From contig JAHZIX010000018.1 of the NCBI GenBank assembly GCA_022601195.1, positions 1 through 64,000 of the forward strand: a DNA stretch of 64,000 bases, read 5' to 3'. The DNA is from Deltaproteobacteria bacterium. GTDB lineage: Bacteria; Acidobacteriota; Thermoanaerobaculia; Multivoradales; JAHZIX01. The translations under genes and the position numbers were made by a program. Positions 19,990-28,787 of this stretch are shown here, in pieces; the first letter of the stretch is position 1; each line of letters begins with the position of its first letter. The notes below the pieces were generated by a model. That model was not told the DNA's origin. It did no database searches and saw only the letters and a program-made list of their open reading frames with translations.

Positions 19990-20346
19990 CTATGAGTTCC
20001 CTTGAAAGAAATGCTCGCAATCCCCCGGGGAACCAGGCCTGTTGGCATGCTGGGGATCCAAACAGCACAAGACCCCGGTTGCGACCACTTCCACCCAAAT
20101 GGGTGGAGGGGCTGGGCTCAACTCACACCACTCGGTGCAGACAGTGAAAGGAAAGTTCGCATCACAGTAGGCTTGGTTGGCGTCTGCCCGGCCATTGGTC
20201 TGCCATTCACCCTCTTCTGGGCCCGGATAGTTTCCTTCCCAAGGACCCTGGGGAGCGCCGAACGAACCTACTACCGCCAGACCGCAGAGCGCGAATAGGG
20301 ACAATGGCGCCAATATCCACCGACGGATTGAGAGCTTTTCTTGCAT
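19990..20346 (-). CDS. small exported Cys-rich protein
   Basis: A 118-residue protein starting MQEKLSIRRWILAPL at ATG 20346; GAGGAGG lies 8 nt upstream. Residues 1-31 are a signal peptide or anchor. The mature part is Pro/Gly/Trp-rich with paired Cys: YCDANFPFTVCTEWCELS, then VLCCLDP and a final DCEHFF. The pattern VC(A/T)(D/E)W followed by CC is shared with the 92-residue protein at 30132-30410, so the two look like members of one family. I recognise no known domain. Probably secreted and disulfide-bonded (inference). Confidence 0.7.
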   Translation of the reverse strand: MQEKLSIRRWILAPLSLFALCGLAVVGSFGAPQGPWEGNYPGPEEGEWQTNGRADANQAYCDANFPFTVCTEWCELSPAPPPIWVEVVATGVLCCLDPQHANRPGSPGDCEHFFQGNS

Positions 20347-20645
20347 GGATTTTTCCTCCTCAAAGAGATGAGCCGAATTCAAACCGGGCTGATAGGCGAA
20401 AAGCAGGAGCGAATTGGATCAAGTCAGGCTCCTTCGATTTCAGATCTCCCCCCCTCGGCCAAGGATCGGGTGCCAGATAGGCCTTTCAGGAAGGCGTTTT
20501 AGGAAGGATTAGAGTCCAGCAAAAGGGATTCGAATGGGAAAAATGCTCCCGCCCTTCTCGGTTCCATCGGATTAGGTGATAGAGTTAATTTTCGAAAGGA
20601 CCATAACTTCCACGACAGGATGTCTGTGGTGACCGCCGATTGCCG
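20347..20645. other. intergenic region before the second ADOP gene
   Basis: About 300 bases between divergent genes. The part 20561-20600 is relatively AT-rich (GATAGAGTTAATTTTCGAAAGG) and is the likely promoter zone for the permease. No small gene or hairpin stands out. Confidence 0.35.
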
Positions 20646-23210
20646 ATGACAGCGAGGTGTTTGGTGAAGAGTCCAGTCCAGCAGCCAGAACCAAGCCCGA
20701 CCCCCCTCGAAGATTTCGCCTCCCAGAAAGACCAGGGAGAGCTCCTCCGCTGGACCTTTGTCCAGGAAATCCGCTCGGCCCTGCGGACTTTCCAGCAGAG
20801 GCCCTTTCTCTGTGGCCTCGCCATCGTGGTCCTTGCCTTGGGGATCGGCCTCAATGCGGCTCTATTCTCAGCCACCTTCAATCTACTCTTCTCTCCTCTG
20901 CCCTATTTCGAGCCGGACCGCTTGGTATCTCTCTTCGAGACCGCCAAGGACGGAAGCCGCCGCAATGCCGCCTGGCCCAACATCGAAGATTGGCAGGACG
21001 AAGTGGCGACCCTCGAAGGCACGGCAGCGTTCCGTCCCCGAACCTTCGCCTTGCAAGTCGATTCCTCTGACACCATTTCAGTGGTGCAAATTGGCATGGT
21101 GACTCCCGGGTTTTTCTCCGTTCTCGGAGTCTTGCCCTCGCTGGGACGGCTCTTTTCTGCCCAGGATGATCGAGACCAAATCGCTGCGGTGATGCTCACC
21201 GATTCGCTTTGGCACCAGCAGTTCGGCGGCGACCCGGCGATCAAAGGAAAAACTCTGCGCCTCAACGAGGCCCCCTTCACGGTGATCGGCATCCTTCCCC
21301 CGGAGTTCTCCTTCCCTATGGACGGAAAAGTCCCGGCAGCTTTCATCCTGCTAGACAAAGGGGTTTACGGAGAGCGGCGCCATCAACGAACCCTGGGAGC
21401 GGTGGGCCGCAGAAAACACGATGCCTCCCTACGCCAGGTGGGCACCGAGCTTTCGGGGGTGGCCGAGAGACTGGCGCAGGCCTACCCGAACACCAATAGG
21501 AATTTTGGAGCTGGTCTCGAGAGCCTCGAGGACTCCCTCCGTGGTCCTCACCGGGAGCCCCTTCTACTCCTCGCCGGAGCTGGCATCTTGGTATTGATGA
21601 TCGCCTGCAGCACCGCCGCAAATCTCCTGCTCTCGAGCTTTCTGGCTCGGCGCAGAGACTTTGCCCTACGGTCCGCTTTGGGAGCCAGTGAAACAGCGAT
21701 CCTGCGCCTGCTGATGCTCGAGTCTTTGGCCCTGACGGGCAGCGGAGCCCTCCTCGGCTTGGTGGTCACCGCCGCCAGCCTGGCTTCTTTGCCCGCCATC
21801 CTCGACCTCTTGGGCGCCCCTCTGCCAGCGGCTATCGGAACGTCCCTCCCGGGGATGGCTTCCGGTGACCTGGCAAGCTTCACCGCAACAGCCCTCGCAG
21901 CAGCAGCTTTGGCCCTCGTCACGGGCCTGGCACTCGCCTGGCTTCCGGGCCTGGCAGTGAGGGGCCGAGGCTGGGCCTCGCTGCTGCAAACCGGCGGCGC
22001 ACCGACCGAGGGCCGCGGCCGGTGGCGGGAAAGTCTGGTGGTCGGCCAAATCGGCCTCTGCGTGATTCTGCTGCTCACTTCCGGCTTACTCCTGCGTAGC
22101 TTCTCGTCACTTCTCTCTACCTCACCAGGATTCTCCACCACCCGGGTGCTGAAGTTTGGAATCGGTTTGCCCGAAATCCGTTACAACACCGAGCCCGCCT
22201 TCATCGCCTTTCACCAGCGACTGCTGGAGTCCTTGGAACAGATACCCGGAGTCGAAGCCGCAGGTGCTATCGCCCGCCTACCGTTGAGTGGCCGAGGGTT
22301 CTCCGGCGGCTTCCTGCCGGAGGGCGAAGCGGCGGACAATAACCAATGGCCGCGAGCCGCCATCAACCTAGCCAGCGCTAACTACTTCCCCAGCCTCGCC
22401 ACGCCGCTCCTCGAAGGGCGTCTCTTCTCTTCCTTCGACTCCACCGAGTCACCGCGAGTCATCCTGGTCAACCAGGCATTCCGGCTCCAGCACCTAGGAG
22501 GGAAGAGCGCGGTGGGGAAACGCCTCCGACTCACCTGGTTCAGCGAGATCAATCCCAGGGAAACCCCTTGGGAGATCGTCGGAGTCGTGGGCGATACCCA
22601 CCAGACTAGCCTCGAGGAACCACCGAAGCCCGAGATCTTCCTCCCCATGAGCCAATTCCCGGCGGATGGCTGCAGCTACGTGTTGCGCCACGCCCCGGGG
22701 GCCTCTGGAATCGAAGCAGCGGTACGGAGTGCGGTAGAGAAGATAGACCCCGGTCTCGAAAAGCTGCGCATCGAATCTCTTGGCGCGGTCGTGGACCGGA
22801 GTTTGGCGAACCGCCAATTAGCCCTCTACCTGGTGGCGGGCCTGGCAGCCTTGGCGATTCTACTGACCATATTGTCGCTCTACGGAGTGATTACCTTCTG
22901 GGTCGCCCAGAGCCAACGGGAGCTGGCCATTCGACGCTGCCTGGGCGCACGCCGGGGTCAAGTTGCCGCCCTGGCTCTGAACCGTGGATTGCGACTCATG
23001 GCTCTCGGCGCTGGTGTCGGGGCCATCGGTTACCTATTGTTGAGCCGCTGGCTGCGCAGCCACCTGCACCAGGTGAGCACCCTCGACCCTTGGACCTTCG
23101 TGGTCGCCAGCCTGTTATTGGTGACCCTAACGGTCCTCGCCTGTGCCCTACCGTCGGTGCGGGTCGCTCGTGCCTCTTTGCGCATTCTGACTCAGGAGAC
23201 GAACGCCTAA
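20646..23210 (+). CDS. second ADOP-type ABC transporter permease
   Basis: An 854-residue paralogue of the permease at 14544, again a tandem of MacB core and FtsX domains. The first hydrophobic segment is LCGLAIVVLALGIGLNAALF (about 60-80), followed by a core domain with TVIGILPPEFSFPMDG, and an FtsX block near 310-440. The second half repeats this, ending with QRELAIRRCLGARRGQVA (about 755-772). The start is uncertain: ATG 20646 is used; a TTG two codons upstream is also open. It lacks a PadR gene and carries a shorter N-terminus than its paralogue. Role: envelope transport or mechanotransmission, substrate unknown. About 90 nt separate it from the glycosylation genes that follow. Confidence 0.9.
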   Translation: MTARCLVKSPVQQPEPSPTPLEDFASQKDQGELLRWTFVQEIRSALRTFQQRPFLCGLAIVVLALGIGLNAALFSATFNLLFSPLPYFEPDRLVSLFETAKDGSRRNAAWPNIEDWQDEVATLEGTAAFRPRTFALQVDSSDTISVVQIGMVTPGFFSVLGVLPSLGRLFSAQDDRDQIAAVMLTDSLWHQQFGGDPAIKGKTLRLNEAPFTVIGILPPEFSFPMDGKVPAAFILLDKGVYGERRHQRTLGAVGRRKHDASLRQVGTELSGVAERLAQAYPNTNRNFGAGLESLEDSLRGPHREPLLLLAGAGILVLMIACSTAANLLLSSFLARRRDFALRSALGASETAILRLLMLESLALTGSGALLGLVVTAASLASLPAILDLLGAPLPAAIGTSLPGMASGDLASFTATALAAAALALVTGLALAWLPGLAVRGRGWASLLQTGGAPTEGRGRWRESLVVGQIGLCVILLLTSGLLLRSFSSLLSTSPGFSTTRVLKFGIGLPEIRYNTEPAFIAFHQRLLESLEQIPGVEAAGAIARLPLSGRGFSGGFLPEGEAADNNQWPRAAINLASANYFPSLATPLLEGRLFSSFDSTESPRVILVNQAFRLQHLGGKSAVGKRLRLTWFSEINPRETPWEIVGVVGDTHQTSLEEPPKPEIFLPMSQFPADGCSYVLRHAPGASGIEAAVRSAVEKIDPGLEKLRIESLGAVVDRSLANRQLALYLVAGLAALAILLTILSLYGVITFWVAQSQRELAIRRCLGARRGQVAALALNRGLRLMALGAGVGAIGYLLLSRWLRSHLHQVSTLDPWTFVVASLLLVTLTVLACALPSVRVARASLRILTQETNA

Positions 23211-23300
23211 TAGCGCGCGATTCGCACACCACTCGGTATTCCATCATCGGCCCCAGTCCCAAACGGGTGCCGAAATCGAATTCTTTTCGAGAGGCCAATC

Positions 23301-24683
23301 TTGCCCCAGCTGCCGGTCATCACCGCCATTACGGCCCCTCCTCCCTGGCCCAACGCCGGCATGGCCAGTGTCGATCTAGCTCTCTACGATCTCTGCCGCC
23401 GTCACCAGCTGGAGGCGGAAGTACGCTTCGTTCAACTCTATTCCTCGGAGGAGAGACTGCCCGAGCTACCCGAGCCGATTCGACAGGACTTTCTGCGGCG
23501 CCAGAGGCTCCCCTTTGCCTACACCCCGTTTCGGGATCGACTGGAAGAGCTCTATGCCAGCGATGTCATTCTCTACTGGGGCGACTTTCTCCACGCCTTC
23601 GGGTACCACTCTCAGGTAGCTGCCATCCTCGTCGACTTGGGTTTGGAGCCCACCTTGGAGGCGGCTGCGGAGACCGTGCGCCAGCATTTCCTACTGACCG
23701 AGGCACCGCGGGAAGCCCTCAGCCGAACCCTCGCCTTCGGCGGCACCCTGGTGTTCAATCGAGACCGTGACTACCGCCACCCGGACTACGGCCCCGCCCT
23801 GGGTCGCTTCGTGGACGCCAGCCGCCGGATCTGGATGCGCGACGTCTACTCCGCCTTGCGGGTTCGCGAGCTGGGGGATTCGCATCCTGGCGATTCGCGT
23901 CCTGGGGGTTCAGGCCAGAGGAACCTAAGTCGGCCCTTTCCTCTCGGGGTGGATGCCTCGCTGCTGCTTCGCCAAGATTGTGTGGCGGCTCTTCCCGGGG
24001 CATTGGAGAGCGCCCCTTCCCAGGCCCCAGCCGCGGGGGTGTTCTTTGGCCGTACCCGACGAGACGTGGCTCCCCTGGCAGCTTTTGCCCGGGATCTGTG
24101 CGCAGCTCTGGACACTCCGGCGGAATGGCTCTCCTGGCTCGACCCTCGCACGCCCCCGGCCCTTCTTGGCCCGACTCTAGAATCCTTTCCCGCCCTTACC
24201 GCGCCGCAAGATCTCGCTCCCCCGGTGGGCGAATTGCTCAGCCGCTTGAGCCAGTACCGCTTTGTGGTGACCGATACCTACCACGTGTGTCTCAACGCTT
24301 GGCGATGCGGAGTGCCTGCCATTTGCCTGGGAGATGCACTGGCAACGCAGCAGAGTTTTGATTGCAGCCTCGGTTGGAGCCACGCCTGGCGGGACAAGCG
24401 TCACGTTTTCTACGCCATGCACGATGCCATGGAGTATTACGTCGCGAGCGAAGAGCTGGCAGACCCGGAGCTCGCCCAGCGAAGACTGCAGCACACCAAG
24501 GAGCTGCTGCAAGACGCGCCTTCCGCGGCGAGCGTCACCGCGTCGATTCGCCGCCGCCGGGACACCGTGGAGCAGGAGCTGGTCCAAGAGCTGCGAATCC
24601 TGCTGAACCCCGGTGCCCCAGGCAAAGCCACCACTAGAGCTACAACTAGTGCCGGAGACACAGCCGAGCCTAGGCGGCCATGA
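23301..24683 (+). CDS. polysaccharide pyruvyl transferase-like protein
   Basis: A 460-residue cytosolic protein. The start is TTG at 23301 with AGAGG 7 nt upstream. The C-terminal nucleotide-binding half has YRFVVTDTYHVCLNAWRCG and VPAICLGD (about 315-345), the typical signature of pyruvyl transferases (CsaB/PssM-like, VVT-S/T-x-H pattern). The N-terminal part has DVILYWGDFLHAFG (about 91-104) at the place of the usual GG motif. These enzymes put a ketal pyruvate on sugars, some instead modify glycans or lipids. The stop overlaps the next ATG (ATGA), so it is translationally coupled to the GT4 gene. A 15-nt tandem repeat encodes DSHPGDSRPGGSG (about 23876-23915). Confidence 0.72.
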   Translation: MPQLPVITAITAPPPWPNAGMASVDLALYDLCRRHQLEAEVRFVQLYSSEERLPELPEPIRQDFLRRQRLPFAYTPFRDRLEELYASDVILYWGDFLHAFGYHSQVAAILVDLGLEPTLEAAAETVRQHFLLTEAPREALSRTLAFGGTLVFNRDRDYRHPDYGPALGRFVDASRRIWMRDVYSALRVRELGDSHPGDSRPGGSGQRNLSRPFPLGVDASLLLRQDCVAALPGALESAPSQAPAAGVFFGRTRRDVAPLAAFARDLCAALDTPAEWLSWLDPRTPPALLGPTLESFPALTAPQDLAPPVGELLSRLSQYRFVVTDTYHVCLNAWRCGVPAICLGDALATQQSFDCSLGWSHAWRDKRHVFYAMHDAMEYYVASEELADPELAQRRLQHTKELLQDAPSAASVTASIRRRRDTVEQELVQELRILLNPGAPGKATTRATTSAGDTAEPRRP

Positions 24684-26236
24684 CCGAATCCCACCGACCA
24701 GCCATCGGCCTCTGTGGGTTTGAGGAACACCCCTGGGCGAGCCTAAATCGCACCCGCGCTTTCTACCTGCGAGCCTTGGCGGAAGAATTCGAGACCACCT
24801 TGGTGGAAGATGTCGTTGCCGCCGCGGCCAGCGGACGATTTGCAGCCTTGGTCAATTTCTTCGGACGAGACTGTTGGGATCTTCCCCAACACCCGGACTG
24901 CCCCCTGCTCCTCGCCCTCCATGGAGGCCCCGTCCTCGATCAGGAATTCCTGCGTTCCCGCTTGGAACGCTTGGAAACTTCCGACGCTCTGATCGTCAAC
25001 TGCACCTCGGACCTGGCGATCTTCGACGACCTATTTGTCGGGGCCGGCCCCCACCTCTGCCACCTTCCCCTGCCGGTAGACCCCGCACGCTTTCATCCCC
25101 TCCCTCGCGACCAGTGTCTAGAGTCGGTACCGATCGTGGAAGCCGACATCGTCATCGGCTTCGTCGGCCGACTGCTGCCTCAGAAAGGCCTCCACTACTG
25201 CCTTCGCTTCATCGCCGAGCTGCAGCGGCGCCTGCATCCACGCACGGTCTCAGGACTGGTGATTGGAGACTACTGGGGTGACTATCCGGTCCTCGACTAC
25301 GTCACTTCGGACTATCCTCAAGGGATCGCCTCGCTCATTCAGGAGCTCGACCTCTCCGACGCCATCGCCTACTTCCCGGCCGACATGAATGACCAGGAGC
25401 TCTCCGCGTGCTACAGCCTCATGGACCTCCTGATTCATCCCACCTGTTCCCTCGATGAGAATTTTGGCTATACCCCCGTCGAGGCCATGGCTTGTGGAAC
25501 CCCCGTTGTGGGGGCTTCCTATGGCGGCCTCAAAGACACCATTGCGGACGGCATTACGGGAATCGCCATGCCGACCTGGACCACCCGGACGGGTATCCGC
25601 ATGGACTCCCTGGCCGCCGTGGAAAAGGCGGAAGCCTGGCTGCGCGATGAGACTGCCCTGAAACAGCTCAGCTCCCAATCTGTCCAACGAGCCCGCCAGG
25701 TGTACTCGGAGCAAGTCTGCGGCCGCGCCCTGTGTGACGGTGTCCGGGAGGCGATCCGCCTTCGTTCCACCGGTCTCGCCAAATCAGGCTCATCCAAAAC
25801 TGGCCCCTCCAAGCCAGGCCCGCCCAAACCAGGCTCATCCAAAACTGGCCCCTCAGAAACAATCAGACTGCGCAGGGAGGCACCCGCCGAGCCCCCTTCG
25901 GGGCTATTGCCCCCCATCGACACTCCTTGGGAGTTCTACCGACCGGTGGTCGAGCACTATGTCAGCGGCCCGCTTCCTTCGCTCCACGACACCACGCGGG
26001 TGTGGATGCCCGCCCCCCTGAAACCCCTCGGCCAAGGGCGCTACCAGGTCCAAGATCCCGCCTGGCCCGCGGTGCATGAGCTCACAGCGGCAGACTTGGA
26101 GCTACTGGAATATTGCCATTCACCGCAAACGGTGGCTCACCTGGAGCTGGCTGCGGGCCCGTGCCGGCAAACCCTCCAGCAGTGGTTGGAGCTAGGCTTG
26201 GTCTCCGCAAGCTCTCCAGGGAAAAGAAAGCCATGA
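24680..26236 (+). CDS. GT4 glycosyltransferase fused to a PqqD-like winged-helix domain
   Basis: A 518-residue protein. Residues 1-370 are a GT-B fold glycosyltransferase with FVGRLLPQKGLHYCLRF, LIHPTCSLDENFGYTPVEAM and CGTPVVGASYGGLKDTIADG, the donor-binding EX7E-type region. Then comes a Lys/Pro/Ser linker of 15-nt tandem repeats (about 25785-25860, SKTGPSKPGPPKPG). The last 65 residues, with HELTAADLELLEYC, SPQTVAHLEL and QTLQQWLELGLVS, match the shape of PqqD/RRE domains that bind leader peptides of ribosomal peptides. The start and stop both overlap neighbours by ATGA. Glycosyltransferase assignment is firm; the peptide-binding domain is inferred from pattern only. Confidence 0.8.
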   Translation: MTESHRPAIGLCGFEEHPWASLNRTRAFYLRALAEEFETTLVEDVVAAAASGRFAALVNFFGRDCWDLPQHPDCPLLLALHGGPVLDQEFLRSRLERLETSDALIVNCTSDLAIFDDLFVGAGPHLCHLPLPVDPARFHPLPRDQCLESVPIVEADIVIGFVGRLLPQKGLHYCLRFIAELQRRLHPRTVSGLVIGDYWGDYPVLDYVTSDYPQGIASLIQELDLSDAIAYFPADMNDQELSACYSLMDLLIHPTCSLDENFGYTPVEAMACGTPVVGASYGGLKDTIADGITGIAMPTWTTRTGIRMDSLAAVEKAEAWLRDETALKQLSSQSVQRARQVYSEQVCGRALCDGVREAIRLRSTGLAKSGSSKTGPSKPGPPKPGSSKTGPSETIRLRREAPAEPPSGLLPPIDTPWEFYRPVVEHYVSGPLPSLHDTTRVWMPAPLKPLGQGRYQVQDPAWPAVHELTAADLELLEYCHSPQTVAHLELAAGPCRQTLQQWLELGLVSASSPGKRKP

Positions 26237-27069
26237 CTTCCAAACCACCTCTATCCGTGATCATTCCCTGGTGTGACCGGCCGGAGCTCGAGACCACCCT
26301 TCAAGCCAATTCAAGTGGTTTCTCTGCCTTTGGCTGTGAAGTTCTGGTCATCAGCTGCGGCGGCGATAGCACCTCCCTAGCTCAGCTCTTGAAGCGCTTG
26401 GACCTACCTAGCCTTGCCGGCTACGAAGTCACGAGAGACGAAGCCGAGGCGGAGACCTTCAACAAAAGCCTGGCTCTCAATCTCGGTGCTGCGGCCGCTC
26501 GCTCCCACCAGCTCTTCTTGTTGGATGCCGATATCGTCTTAGGGGAGGCCTTCCTCGAACAAGCCAGCCAGGCCCTCACCGAGGGCAGCTTCGTCACCGT
26601 CGATCGAGTGGAAGAATCTCAGAAGGCGAGGACGCCGGGAGACTCCCAGTTGCTGGAAATCGTTCACTCCATGGAATTCGAGACGGTCGGTGGCCAGCGG
26701 GCCAAGGTGGAAACCAATCGGCTGCGGTTTTCCGACGGCAGTCGCAGCGCTCCAGGATTGGTACTGCTCCGGCGAGAGGATTTCATCGCCGTCGGTGGCA
26801 TGAGCTCGAGGCTCGAGGGATGGGGTTGGGAGGATCTCGATCTACTGGTGAGGCTACAACTTCAGCTCAGCCTGGCTTGGAAGCGAGTGGGATCGGTGGT
26901 GCACTTGAGTCACGGAGACGAAGCCCGTAGCTTCCACCAAGACGGCAAGGCTGCGAACCAGAGACAGAATTTGAGCGCCTGTCTGGAGCAATACCACCAA
27001 GGCTGCTTTCTCGGCACCTACGAGGAAGACACTGCGGCCCTTTCCTCCTCCCTGCATCGCCTCATCTGA
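26233..27069 (+). CDS. family 2 glycosyltransferase with galactosyltransferase-type C-terminus
   Basis: A 278-residue protein starting MTSKPPLSVIIPWCDRPEL at 26233, inside the ATGA overlap with the GT4 gene; an upstream in-frame ATG would sit deep in that gene. A GT-A fold is indicated by SVIIPWCDR, FNKSLALNLGAAAA and the metal-binding FLLDADIVL (DxD, about 96-104). The C-terminal GMSSRLEGWGWEDLDLLVRL (about 197-216) is the ED-type acceptor motif of galactosyltransferase-like GT7 enzymes. It is the third member of a translationally coupled trio. It converges with the gene at 27111 with only 41 nt between stops. Together these genes could build or attach a short glycan. Confidence 0.88.
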   Translation: MTSKPPLSVIIPWCDRPELETTLQANSSGFSAFGCEVLVISCGGDSTSLAQLLKRLDLPSLAGYEVTRDEAEAETFNKSLALNLGAAAARSHQLFLLDADIVLGEAFLEQASQALTEGSFVTVDRVEESQKARTPGDSQLLEIVHSMEFETVGGQRAKVETNRLRFSDGSRSAPGLVLLRREDFIAVGGMSSRLEGWGWEDLDLLVRLQLQLSLAWKRVGSVVHLSHGDEARSFHQDGKAANQRQNLSACLEQYHQGCFLGTYEEDTAALSSSLHRLI

Positions 27070-27110
27070 GTCTTCCCGTCCGAATCCCATCCCACCGACG
27101 AGGGGAAGAA

Positions 27111-28787
27111 TCAACGGCTCAAGGCGTCTTCCCCCACCGCAGAACCTCCCCATAGCCCTCCTCCCTGCCCCTCGAGGGTCGGTAGAGTTTTATCGACCAA
27201 CGCCACCATCGCTTCGGCCACCTCCTCGGCTGGAGAATTCTCCTCGAAAAGAACTCTCAGGCGCCCCCTATTCCGAGACCAACCGGGCTCCCATTCCACG
27301 GTTTGGCTACGGAATTGCTCTCCCACCGCCGCGGTGAGATCGCGCAGAACCGGCCCCAAAGGGCGCACCGCGTCACTTTCCAAATGGATCTCCGCTCCCA
27401 CACGATCGCCGTAGTCCAATAGCTCGTAGTGCACGGCACGAGGCCAAGCGGCGGGCCCGATGCGGCGAAAATGCCCCAGATGCCCTCGGGGGCCGAGGCC
27501 TTGTCGAGCACGCACCGCATAGTGCTCCACGATCGCCTCGAAACGGGGACGAATGGTCACGGAGGGCGGTGCGGCCGCGTAGATTCCTGACGAGAAGAGT
27601 GCGGGCGGAACCGAGGAACGCTCCAGCCCCGGCTGAGCAGCCAGGGCATCGAAGTCGACCTCGAACCGTCGGAGATCTGCCCTCTCCAACCGACGGTTCC
27701 CCCGCTGGGCTCGCGTCACCTCCAACTGTAGAGTCATGGCGCGCCGGTAATGCCCGAGATGCAGGAAGCAGTCGAGAAAGGAGAGCTCCGCCAAAGCCTC
27801 CGGAAGCAAGGCGTTGAGCTCGTTGAGGACCAGAGCCATGGCGCCGCGATGCTCTGCCTCGATGGGATAGCCCATCGCTTCCGCAAAACCAGCCAACTCG
27901 ATGAGGTGGCCGGCGTAATAGCAGTGGTTTTCCAGGTATTCGTCGACGATGAGGGTGTCCCGCAGCTCCCGCACCAAACGAGACTCCGGGCTCTCCTCCG
28001 CCAACGACCTTCCTGTGTCCAAGAGCCGGCGGGCTTGCTGGAGAATGACGCCCAGCAGCAGAAGCATCTCCAACTGGCCGGACAAAAAGCCCTGCCCTTG
28101 GGAACGAAAACCCTCGAAGCCGGGTACCAGCGCCGCTACCGCGCAAATGCCCTCGGTGAGGTGAAACTTGCGGCACACGTCGAAGCCGCCGAAATGGTGC
28201 GCCTCGATGGCTAAATCCACCAACGAGGAAAGATCGTGCTCTTCACCGTCCAGGGAGAAGACACCTTCCAGCGCCTCCCCTCCCAGCTGAGCCGCGGCAA
28301 ATAGCAGGTGCCCCAACTCGATGCCCTTGTCGGTGCGCAAGAAACGGCTGTTGGCCGCTAGCTGACTCAAGGTAACGCCACCAATGGCATCCTCGAACAA
28401 CGCCTTGTGGGGCTCGACTCCTGCCATGACCGCATAAGCCAGGCTCTGCCAGGGGTGATAGTCCCCTTCCGGGTCGCACTGCAACAGAATCGGACCACCG
28501 CTACGGTTGCGATGCACGAAGGGCTCGAGCTCGGCGGTGAGGGGTCGACCTCGAAAAAGACCGTCTCCCCAACCGTTGAAGACATGACAGAGGTGAGGTA
28601 GGCCGTCTCTTTCGACGATCGCCGGCAAGGAATGAGCCATCTGGAGCGCCAGCTGCTCCGAGACCCTCTCAACCGCCGCCACATCGAGCTGCGGCGATTG
28701 CCGAAGGAGATCCGCGCGCATCCCCTCCACCGCCTGCTTCTCCCGGGCCGAAAGCTCCAGAGGCCACCAGAAGGTTGGTTCAGGCAT
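27111..28787 (-). CDS. unrecognised alpha-helical protein, His/Cys-rich
   Basis: A 558-residue protein with no signal peptide. The ATG at 28787 is preceded by GGAG 4 nt upstream and overlaps the isomerase stop codon (28780), so it is translationally coupled; an ATG at 28805 is the alternative. I do not recognise the family. Residues 60-260 contain clusters that could bind metal: LPHLCHVFNGWGDG, AIEAHHFGGFDVCRKFH. Residues 285-375 hold ENHCYYAGHLIELAG and DCFLHLGHYRR. The C-terminal 150 residues look alpha/beta with repeated Val/Leu strands. The position, after a peptide gene and a sugar isomerase, suggests a maturation enzyme or a tailoring enzyme for a peptide-linked glycan, but this is context only. 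Confidence 0.7.
   Translation of the reverse strand: MPEPTFWWPLELSAREKQAVEGMRADLLRQSPQLDVAAVERVSEQLALQMAHSLPAIVERDGLPHLCHVFNGWGDGLFRGRPLTAELEPFVHRNRSGGPILLQCDPEGDYHPWQSLAYAVMAGVEPHKALFEDAIGGVTLSQLAANSRFLRTDKGIELGHLLFAAAQLGGEALEGVFSLDGEEHDLSSLVDLAIEAHHFGGFDVCRKFHLTEGICAVAALVPGFEGFRSQGQGFLSGQLEMLLLLGVILQQARRLLDTGRSLAEESPESRLVRELRDTLIVDEYLENHCYYAGHLIELAGFAEAMGYPIEAEHRGAMALVLNELNALLPEALAELSFLDCFLHLGHYRRAMTLQLEVTRAQRGNRRLERADLRRFEVDFDALAAQPGLERSSVPPALFSSGIYAAAPPSVTIRPRFEAIVEHYAVRARQGLGPRGHLGHFRRIGPAAWPRAVHYELLDYGDRVGAEIHLESDAVRPLGPVLRDLTAAVGEQFRSQTVEWEPGWSRNRGRLRVLFEENSPAEEVAEAMVALVDKTLPTLEGQGGGLWGGSAVGEDALSR

Noticed and set aside
14544-23210. The two ADOP permeases as a complete ABC exporter pair with ATPase
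   Set aside because: No ATPase gene lies in the window; both are orphans.
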